From Planctomycetaceae bacterium (GTDB lineage Bacteria; Planctomycetota; Planctomycetia; Pirellulales; UBA1268), in the NCBI GenBank assembly GCA_011523305.1, contig WTHB01000066.1:1-48966 (forward strand): DNA of 48,966 nucleotides. Direction: 5' to 3'. Below, piece after piece: positions 42,447 through 48,966 of the stretch. The position numbers were made by a program, and so were the translations under genes. The notes under the pieces are model-generated. The model searched no databases, was not told where the DNA came from, and worked only from the letters and a program-made list of their open reading frames with translations. Positions within the stretch are counted from its first letter, which is position 1. The number at the start of each line of letters is the position of its first letter.

Positions 42447-44954
42447 TCACTCTCCCACGGTGGCGATAAGGGTGTCGAGAAACACCGTTGAGCCGACCTC
42501 GCCCAGCGAAATGACCTGAAGTTCCGTCGGTCGCTCAAACAGGTAGTTGCTGAAGGGCACCTGGGACCTCCACTCTTGGCCGTCTGCCGTTCGCACCGTC
42601 ACCGTGAGCATTCGGTCACCAGTGGCCGCCAGCGAACAGGCTAGCTCAACGTGCTGCCACTTCCCGGGCTGCAGGGGTGCCACCAGATGGTCGTTTGCCA
42701 TCATCCCACCGCCGCCAAGCGACAGGATGCCGGCGGTCTCTGCCTCACCATTGTTCCCAACACCATTTAGCGTCACCTGAATTGTGCCGGGAGCGTCAGC
42801 ATCAGGTTGCAGATCAAACGACACTCGAACGATTCCGCTGGCAGCCTGCTCCGGGGCCTTCACCGGCAGGCTAACCAGCGGCATCCAGGGACGCTCCAAG
42901 CCTGGTTCCTCATGGAGCCTCAGGCTCTGCCTGCCCGCTGATGCAGCGGCCTTGGTCACGGCAACGCCCTTCCCACTCTGGTTCAGGCCCTCCAAGCCCT
43001 GCTGCTCAAAGTCATGAGCTACCAGCACCATGCCAGCGGCCAGCCGCTGCTCTGCAAGTTGCTCAAAGGGCACTGCCGCTGTCTGTTGCGGCTCTGGATA
43101 GCCCGCGAAGATCGCCACATCCTGAAAGTCTTGTTTGCTCTTCGCGAGCGCTGGGCGATCGATTGGTGGATGAATCACCAGAAAGTTGTTCTCGTCAATC
43201 AGGTTCACGAAATAATGGCTCGTGCCCTCAGGAAGCGTCAAGATCGCCTGATCATCCCCAACCAGCCGACCTGATGCCCGCTGCCATTCCCGACCCCCGT
43301 TCTGGGAATAGATGAGGTCGGCATAGACCACCCGCGCACCACGGTCACGATAGGTCACCACCACTCTGCGGCCTTCCTGCCGATGGCCAACAATTTCCGG
43401 TACTCGGTCGGCATCGGCCAGTCCCCGATAGTCCGGGTTGCGATAGTGCAACCGCCCGCCCATTTCCCGAATTGCCGCCGTCAGACGAGCATCAAGTGCC
43501 GCCGCTTTTTCGGGCATCGTCGCTGCAAGATCCTGCTGCTCCTCGATGTCCCCCCGCACGGCCTGCCTATCACCAGCGTAAAGCCGATACAGCGATCGCT
43601 CAGGCTCAACAGACGCATGTTTCCGGAACAGTTTGTATTCGCCCACCCTGATAGATGAACTGTTTTCCATTTGGGGAAAATGCCAGACCATGCTGTCCCG
43701 GACATCACCCGCGGCATCCTGCACGAGCGTCGGGTCGGTCGGATCATTGGTCAGCAGCCGGGAAAGATCACAGCCATCAAACCGCTTGCCCGCAGGCCGC
43801 TTCGCGCCGATAAACGACAGTATCGTGGGGTAGATGTCGAGCCCATTGACCATCACATCACTCTGCACACCAGCAGGAATCCCCGGGCCGACCACCATGA
43901 AGGGCACTCGCGTCCCCCCTTCCTTCAATGAGATCTTGCCCCGATCCAACGGCGCGTTGTCGGTGTAGACATCGTGCCGACTGCCCTCCATGCCGCCGTT
44001 GTCGGACGTAAAAAACACGTAAGTGTTCTCGGCCAGCGTGTGCCCCGGCCAACGGGGGTCTTCGGTATCAGCAAGGAGCTGCATGACCTGCCCAACGTAG
44101 TAGTCAAACTGCTCGACCATCGCGCAGTAGAAGGGATTTGTCTGACCGGGATTCTTCCAGGTGTCCTTGTGCTCCTCGGTGATCGTCACCCCCAGTTTTC
44201 GTTCATACTTCCGCAGTAATGCCTCGCTGCGCATGACAATTGGTGCATGCACCAGCCAGGTCGCGTAGTACAGGAAGAACGGCTCGTTCTTGTTACTCTG
44301 GATGAACTCGAGGGCCGCATGCTGTGGTACATCAAACGAAAAGCCGTTTTTATCCAGCCGATACGGATCGTTGGGGTCACGGGTCGCAAAGCCCGTCAGC
44401 CGATCGGGCTTCATGGGCGACTGCACGCCCCGATCGTGCGTTGAGACATCAAACCCATGCCGATACGGCTTTGGATAGTCGTAGTGATTCTTGGAAATGT
44501 GCCACTTGCCACTGTGGCCAGTTCGATAGCCATCAGCCTTCAGCGCCTCGGCAATCGTGTAGCGATCCACCAGCATCCGGGCGGTGTAGAACGGCGAAAT
44601 CAGCTCCGCCCGTGCGTGTGGGGCATGGGGCGGAAAACCGCCAGCCACTGAGGTCATCTCTCCCCTTGCCGGATGCAGGCCGCTGAGAATGGCTGCTCGG
44701 CTCGGAGCGCAGACCGGTGCCGGGGAATAGGCCTGCCAGAACATCACCCCCTGGGTCGCTAAGCGATCAAGGTTCGGGGTCTCCATCGGTGACGGCTCAT
44801 CGATGTCATAGCACTTCACATCCTGCCAGCCGAGATCGTCGGCGAGAATGATGATGACGTTTGGCTTGGCCGGCCGGTGATCGGTGGCTGCCTCAAGCAG
44901 ACCAGTCTGACCAAGCAGGAAAACGCTGAGGGCCAATACAACAATCTGTCTCAT
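42447..44954 (-). CDS. Exported sulfatase (formylglycine type) with C-terminal beta domain
   Basis: Hydrolyses sulfate esters, probably on marine polysaccharides. 835 aa: Sec signal peptide (RQIVVLALSVFLLGQTGLLEA), then the metal-binding start PNVIIILADDLGWQD. The modification motif PVCAPSRAAILSGLHP has Cys82 as the predicted formylglycine. It continues with GYRTGHSGKWH, FFTSDNGGMEGSRHD and GGTRVPFMVVGPG. The sulfatase domain ends near residue 500. The remaining ~330 residues look like beta-sandwich modules (SFDLQPDADAPGTIQVTLNG), perhaps carbohydrate-binding. ATG 44954 with a GAAGGAAG ribosome site. The CxPSR core is the Cys-type sulfatase signature that needs a formylglycine-generating enzyme. 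Substrate unknown. Confidence 0.92.
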   Translation of the reverse strand: MRQIVVLALSVFLLGQTGLLEAATDHRPAKPNVIIILADDLGWQDVKCYDIDEPSPMETPNLDRLATQGVMFWQAYSPAPVCAPSRAAILSGLHPARGEMTSVAGGFPPHAPHARAELISPFYTARMLVDRYTIAEALKADGYRTGHSGKWHISKNHYDYPKPYRHGFDVSTHDRGVQSPMKPDRLTGFATRDPNDPYRLDKNGFSFDVPQHAALEFIQSNKNEPFFLYYATWLVHAPIVMRSEALLRKYERKLGVTITEEHKDTWKNPGQTNPFYCAMVEQFDYYVGQVMQLLADTEDPRWPGHTLAENTYVFFTSDNGGMEGSRHDVYTDNAPLDRGKISLKEGGTRVPFMVVGPGIPAGVQSDVMVNGLDIYPTILSFIGAKRPAGKRFDGCDLSRLLTNDPTDPTLVQDAAGDVRDSMVWHFPQMENSSSIRVGEYKLFRKHASVEPERSLYRLYAGDRQAVRGDIEEQQDLAATMPEKAAALDARLTAAIREMGGRLHYRNPDYRGLADADRVPEIVGHRQEGRRVVVTYRDRGARVVYADLIYSQNGGREWQRASGRLVGDDQAILTLPEGTSHYFVNLIDENNFLVIHPPIDRPALAKSKQDFQDVAIFAGYPEPQQTAAVPFEQLAEQRLAAGMVLVAHDFEQQGLEGLNQSGKGVAVTKAAASAGRQSLRLHEEPGLERPWMPLVSLPVKAPEQAASGIVRVSFDLQPDADAPGTIQVTLNGVGNNGEAETAGILSLGGGGMMANDHLVAPLQPGKWQHVELACSLAATGDRMLTVTVRTADGQEWRSQVPFSNYLFERPTELQVISLGEVGSTVFLDTLIATVGE

Positions 44955-45112
44955 GGAACTTCCTTCGAGGATTGAGCCTGGCAGCCCGGAGGCGACATGA
45001 CGCACCGGCAGGGCCTGCTTTCTCACGCAGTCTGAGGGCTTGCCACTCCCTCATCGTGGGTCAAATGGCATCTCGACGCAACCGCGGTGACGCTTGGCGG
45101 CAGGGCAGCGGG

Positions 45113-46483
45113 TCATTCCACCGCCGCTGCAAACCCCAACCGGGCCGCAGCAGGCAGACCATTGTTGCACCGCTCGCGATTGCCCCTGAGCCAGCCGAGT
45201 GGATGGCCCCGCCAGGTCGCGACCGTCCAGCCACATGGCCCTGCCGGCAGCGTGAGCCCCTGCAAAAACTGCTGGGCAGCAGTGGCATCGAGATCGAGTG
45301 TGGCCTGCGGCAACCAATCGGCATCCCGCCGCAGGGCAAGTCCATGCGCAGGCATCCAGTGCTTGCCCGGGCAATAGGCCAATTCACAGCCCTGTCCCGC
45401 GTCAGCAGGAACCCGCCGAGCCAGATCAGTCGGCCAGCCTTCCAACCGCTGGTCACGTCGCACCACCTGGCCACGCCGCGTCGCTCCGATCAATTCGTCA
45501 CCGACGCTGAGTGGCTCAAAGGACGCGTCTGTGTTGACAAGCCCTGCTGCCGCCGGCAGTTCACCCCGCCGCCGTAGCCGAATGGCATAGGCTCCGCTGC
45601 AGCGGTCACGGTGCGGATAGAGTCGATAGCCACCCGGTGCGCAGGGTGACTGCCAGGCGGCAAGTTCAGGCAGCGGCTCAACCTGCCAGTCGTCCTGCTG
45701 CTGCAGAAACGCTTCAATGACCGCCTCGTTTTCCTCGACCGCGAAGGTGCAGGTTGAGTAGACGAGCCGACCACCAGGCATCACCAACCGGGCGGCCGCA
45801 GCCAGAATCCGCCGCTGCCGGGCGGCCGCGTGGGCGATCTTTGTGTCGGCAAACGCTGCCGCTGACTGCCGCCCCCGCCCCAGCAACGTCTGTCCCGTAC
45901 AGGGCGCATCGACGAGCACGGCGTGAAACCGCTCATCCCAGCGAACAACCAGTTGCTCTGGATCGGCGACTGACACCATGAATCGGGGAAAGCCCACCCG
46001 GGCCAGGTTGTAGGTGAGGGCCGGCACCCGGCTGTGAATCGGCTCGTTGGCCAACAGAAATCCGCCCCCCGGCCCAACCTGCTCAAGGATGGCCGAGGCC
46101 TTGGCCCCCGGCGCTGCACAGACATCAGCCACCCACTCGGCAGGCTGGAGATCGAGCAGCCTCAGCGCCAGCATCGAGCCCGCATCCTGCACGAAGTACT
46201 CACCCGCAGCATGGGCGAGGTACCGTCCCGGCTGATGGGTCTCCAGACAGAAGCAACCAGCCGGATACCAGGGCACTGACTCCGTCGGGAATGGAAGCAT
46301 GCCAGGCTGAGCCGCGCCGCCGGCCGCCGGTGGCCGAAGTCGCACCGCCTTCGGCGGCCGTGTGGCCAGCGCCTCGGCAAGTGCCGCTTGTTCATCCACA
46401 GGCAAGAGCCCGGCCAAATTCCCAAGCACTGGCTCCATGGCCGACCCTTTTCTTTGCCGGCGTCCTGCCCGCCTGGTCGCCAT
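45113..46483 (-). CDS. RsmF-like rRNA cytosine-C5 methyltransferase (NOL1/NOP2/Sun family)
   Basis: S-adenosylmethionine-dependent m5C methyltransferase for rRNA, 456 aa. Motifs: FVQDAGSMLALRLLDLQP, the SAM site DVCAAPGAKASAILEQVG, VLVDAPCTGQTLLGRG and LVYSTCTFAVEENEAVIEAF, which contain the two family cysteines (DAPC and STC), and GGYRLYPHRDRCSGAYAIRL. The C-terminal ~110 residues resemble the PUA-like module of RsmF (GPCGWTVATWRGHPLGWLRG). ATG 46483 has GGAGG at seven bases; an inner Met at 46438 is possible. It lies 45 bases downstream of the hydrolase-like gene on the same strand. Target position in rRNA is inferred from RsmF, not proved. Confidence 0.9.
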   Translation of the reverse strand: MATRRAGRRQRKGSAMEPVLGNLAGLLPVDEQAALAEALATRPPKAVRLRPPAAGGAAQPGMLPFPTESVPWYPAGCFCLETHQPGRYLAHAAGEYFVQDAGSMLALRLLDLQPAEWVADVCAAPGAKASAILEQVGPGGGFLLANEPIHSRVPALTYNLARVGFPRFMVSVADPEQLVVRWDERFHAVLVDAPCTGQTLLGRGRQSAAAFADTKIAHAAARQRRILAAAARLVMPGGRLVYSTCTFAVEENEAVIEAFLQQQDDWQVEPLPELAAWQSPCAPGGYRLYPHRDRCSGAYAIRLRRRGELPAAAGLVNTDASFEPLSVGDELIGATRRGQVVRRDQRLEGWPTDLARRVPADAGQGCELAYCPGKHWMPAHGLALRRDADWLPQATLDLDATAAQQFLQGLTLPAGPCGWTVATWRGHPLGWLRGNRERCNNGLPAAARLGFAAAVE

Positions 46484-46528
46484 TCCTGTTCCTCCGTTGC
46501 TCCGTCCCATCGGTGCCGTCCTGCCAGA

Positions 46529-48289
46529 TCAACGAGCAGGCACCCGAACAAAGTCGACCATCGTGAACGGCTTGATGCCGGGGATCACCGCCTCAAGTGT
46601 CCCGTCAGCAACCACCCGCACGCTGGTTTCAAACACGCGCTGCTCGCGGTCGGCTCCTGTGCGACCATCAATGTTTTTCGTGACAACTCGCGCCTGGTAG
46701 CGTTCGCCATCGGCAAACCCTTCCCCTCGAAAATCGTGTCGATTTTTTCCGGTGTTGGAATGCAGACCCGTCTGGATCGTGCTGGGAATCTTCACCGTCG
46801 CCGTTTCGAGCCCACTGGCGCCCGAGGCATAGATCAAAACCCGAAACGATTCGTGACTTCGGTTGTAGCCCGCGATCCGAAAGCGTTCATTCCCCGTGAA
46901 GCCCCGGCCATTCACCACAACATCGTTCCCGATCTCTCCGGCAACCGCATGCCGGATCATCTCATCAGTGCCACCGGCAATCTGGGCGAACCATCGCCAG
47001 ACGTAATAGTGCAGGTGATTTGGATCGGCCGGATTGATGTAGTTGTCAATCGTGAAGATGTTGCCTTCCGGGCCACCCACCGTGAAGGTGTCGTCACCGC
47101 CTTGAATCTGCACCTTCTGAGTGAGAATGCCGGGGCCACCATCATTCGCCGGAATCACAATGGCTGGGGCAATCTTCGCCACCCGACCATTGTAGTCCCG
47201 TCGCTTGGTTAGGCCCATGGCCCAGCCGCTGGAGTTGTCGGACCAGGGCAACTGCATGGTATTGAGTCCGCGTTCCAGGCAGTGGCCCATGATGGTGAGC
47301 GTCCGAGCGTACGCATCCCGCTCATCCTTGATGCCATCTCCATTGACGTCATTGGCACTGCCGCCGTCATCCCAGGACACCCACGACTCAGCTGAGAGCA
47401 CCCCCTTGTGCCAATAGCCAGCGGCATCCAGCTTGCCACGGACGAGGTCATAGTTTCCCCAAACCGAGGGCACAAAACTGCCGTCCATATTGCCGTAGCC
47501 GTCATTCTGATCAGAGACATTCAAATTGAGTGCATCCACTGTCTGTAACAATGGCTTGCTGGCAACGTAGCGATCGTACATCTCATTCACGCCGCGACCG
47601 CCCTTGGCTGCCAACCCCTTCATCTGCCCACAGCCCTCGCAGGGACTCATGCCTGAGGTCGAGATCATGACCGGCAAGGCCGGCTCAGCCGCATAGACCT
47701 CACGGACAGCCCGGCCGCCCCGAATAAAGATCTCATTGATCAAAAAGTCGACATCTGCCCCGTTCATCAACCCTTGCAGATTGACCTCATGCGAAAGCTG
47801 GTAGGCCTCCACCCGACCCTTGAAATACCGGGCGATGCGGCCCGCGAACGCGGGGAACAGCCCCGGCTTGGGACGCTGCCCGCCCGCCGTCCCTGACTCC
47901 GCTGCCCAGGCTGGGCAGTGGAAAAAGACGAATTCCACTTTGAGCCCCTGCCGGCGGCAGGCGTCAACCGCCTGCTCCATCATCAGCAGAAACGATGAAG
48001 GGTGCTTGGCGTAATCTGTGTTCTTTTTGGTCGGCTCCAGGGCTGACCAGGCCATCCAGAACTGAACGTAACTGCTGTCCTTGGCAATCACCGGGCGGGT
48101 CGCGTCATAGGCGTTGTTCTGCGGCCGACCGTTGAAGGGCTGCCAGCGGACACCCACCTGCAGATGATCGATCGTCCAGGCATAGTCAGGATCTGCCGTC
48201 TGCTCAGCGGCGGCAGCCAAGCCCGATAGCATCCCGAAGGCAACCACGAAAACCCCAAAAGACGACACCAAGCAGCGAGCCACAAGCAT
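46529..48289 (-). CDS. Secreted glycoside-hydrolase-like protein with EF-hand/dockerin-type loop
   Basis: 586 aa with a Sec signal peptide (VVAFGMLSGLAAAAE). The N-terminal ~370 residues resemble a TIM-barrel glycoside hydrolase of clan A: VGVRWQPF, VQFWMAWSALEP, LKVEFVFFHCPAW, AYQLSHEVNLQG (Glu168 in place of an acid/base) and LSAESWVSW (Glu301 in place of a nucleophile). A calcium-type loop DVNGDGIKDERD (residues 314-325) follows Glu301. The C-terminal ~200 residues are beta-rich (VVVNGRGFTGNERFRIAGY) and may be a sandwich module. I cannot assign a GH family. The neighbouring sulfatase suggests a shared role in polysaccharide degradation. Start ATG 48289. Confidence 0.65.
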   Translation of the reverse strand: MLVARCLVSSFGVFVVAFGMLSGLAAAAEQTADPDYAWTIDHLQVGVRWQPFNGRPQNNAYDATRPVIAKDSSYVQFWMAWSALEPTKKNTDYAKHPSSFLLMMEQAVDACRRQGLKVEFVFFHCPAWAAESGTAGGQRPKPGLFPAFAGRIARYFKGRVEAYQLSHEVNLQGLMNGADVDFLINEIFIRGGRAVREVYAAEPALPVMISTSGMSPCEGCGQMKGLAAKGGRGVNEMYDRYVASKPLLQTVDALNLNVSDQNDGYGNMDGSFVPSVWGNYDLVRGKLDAAGYWHKGVLSAESWVSWDDGGSANDVNGDGIKDERDAYARTLTIMGHCLERGLNTMQLPWSDNSSGWAMGLTKRRDYNGRVAKIAPAIVIPANDGGPGILTQKVQIQGGDDTFTVGGPEGNIFTIDNYINPADPNHLHYYVWRWFAQIAGGTDEMIRHAVAGEIGNDVVVNGRGFTGNERFRIAGYNRSHESFRVLIYASGASGLETATVKIPSTIQTGLHSNTGKNRHDFRGEGFADGERYQARVVTKNIDGRTGADREQRVFETSVRVVADGTLEAVIPGIKPFTMVDFVRVPAR

Positions 48290-48449
48290 TCAAAAACCCT
48301 CTCGTGAAAATCGAGTGAAAGCGAACCTGAAATTACCAAAACGCAACATTCTTCAAGGAACCATTGGAGCGGAAGGCAGGTGGCATTGGCATCGGGTAAA
48401 CGCCCGATCGCGGTGTCGGCCGCAGGCTCGCCGTTCCAGCCCACTCTGG

Positions 48450-48836
48450 TTAGCCGCCCAGGCTGCGGCCCAGCAGCAGCCCTGCTCCAACAGCCGCCAG
48501 GGCCGTGACCGTCGTGCCCAACACATACGCTGCAGCGGCAAGCAGTCGCCCCTGCTCCAGCAGGTCGTACGACTGGAACGCAAAGCTGGAATAGGTTGTG
48601 AAACCACCGAGAAAGCCGACCAGCAACACCGTTTCCAGCCCCATCGGCAGGCCCAGCCGGCCCCGGCCAACCGCCATGAGCAGACCGAAGACAAAACTTC
48701 CCAGCACATTGACGGCGACGGTGCCCCAAGGCAACCCGCGGCCACACCACCGCACCGCCATGGCCGCTACGCCAGCGCGGGCCAGGGTGCCGAGACCGCC
48801 AGCGAGGGCCAGCCAGACTGCATGGGATATCGCCAT
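48450..48836 (-). CDS. crcB: Fluoride ion channel CrcB/Fluc
   Basis: Small dual-topology membrane channel that exports fluoride, 128 aa with four transmembrane helices. Motifs: AGGLGTLARAGVAA, WGTVAVNVLGSFVFG (the GTxxVNxxG element with the conserved Asn) and GFLGGFTTYSSFAFQS, including the FTTYSSF track that lines the fluoride pore. Start ATG 48836. Many crcB genes follow a fluoride riboswitch, but none is evident in the 130 bases available upstream. The gene is 160 bases upstream of the hydrolase-like gene on the same strand; that gap shows no clear feature. Confidence 0.94.
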   Translation of the reverse strand: MAISHAVWLALAGGLGTLARAGVAAMAVRWCGRGLPWGTVAVNVLGSFVFGLLMAVGRGRLGLPMGLETVLLVGFLGGFTTYSSFAFQSYDLLEQGRLLAAAAYVLGTTVTALAAVGAGLLLGRSLGG

Positions 48837-48964
48837 CGGTATTTCGTGTCCTCGACGATCTGAGGGAACTGGACCTCTGCCACACCAGCAGCGAACGATT
48901 CACGGTAGGGTAGCGTGTTCTCGGGCGTGCCTCCCACGAATCGCTCTGCCGCACGGTGTTCCAT
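48767..48964 (-). other. Uncertain open frame overlapping the crcB start
   Basis: A 65-codon frame starting at the window edge reads MEHRAAERFVGGTPENTLPYR and then continues into crcB in another frame. The first ~45 residues look protein-like, and the frame may be the 3' end of a gene that begins outside the window, or simply noncoding crcB leader. Nothing is recognised. Confidence 0.2.
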
Positions 48965-48966
48965 CA

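Noticed and set aside
48837-48966. Fluoride riboswitch before crcB
   Set aside because: The conserved riboswitch core is not visible in the 130 bases available; a site further upstream cannot be excluded.

Overview
The window is high-GC bacterial chromosome, most likely from a planctomycete of the Pirellulaceae type. The evidence is a DUF1559 pseudopilin-like protein, a DUF1592/DUF1588 cytochrome-like protein paired with a Tat-exported DUF1552 protein, Tat-exported Gfo/Idh oxidoreductases, a large two-domain sulfatase, a cysteine-repeat secreted protein, and outer-membrane assembly lipoproteins. No phage, insertion sequence or CRISPR array is visible. Calls rest on reading motifs by eye; no database search was possible.

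Left part (1-12043, all + strand): purA (5' cut by the window edge), uppS and cdsA overlap at their ends and feed purine, undecaprenyl-phosphate and phospholipid synthesis. After a short gap comes phoH, then a chain from a 7TM-HD phosphohydrolase through ybeY, a CBS/CorC membrane protein, recO, a BamD-like lipoprotein and lptE to folP. Every junction in that chain overlaps by 1-4 bases, so it reads as one translationally coupled unit joining RNA maturation, DNA repair, outer-membrane assembly and folate synthesis.

Middle (12067-26741): housekeeping genes (proA, nnrE, carA, trxB, a U32 peptidase-family gene) are mixed with accessory genes. A Tat-exported TIM-barrel epimerase-like gene and a YHYH-domain gene flank proA and are clearly lower in GC than it. 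A PAS-AraC regulator converges on the U32 gene. The DUF1559 gene has its own promoter and a textbook terminator. A GntR-family regulator with two predicted winged-helix domains is overlapped by two tandem Gfo/Idh paralogues that lack the usual catalytic lysine. Its upstream region holds two operator-like palindromes. This three-gene cassette is the best candidate here for a poorly described system.

Right-middle (26816-36560, all - strand): the DUF1592/DUF1552 pair, then acs, pfkA (Gly/Lys signature type), a DPM1-like glycosyltransferase overlapping pfkA, and an ExeA-like AAA ATPase with a long acidic tail.

Right end (36837-48966): trpF; ahcY with its own promoter and terminator; a complete ParABS module with three parS sites just upstream of parAB; tRNA-Pro(UGG); a secreted protein made of 13 six-residue CEPxCG units around a basic His-containing core. 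On the - strand follow a sulfatase, an RsmF-like rRNA methyltransferase, a secreted glycoside-hydrolase-like protein with an EF-hand/dockerin-like loop, and the fluoride channel gene crcB/fluC.
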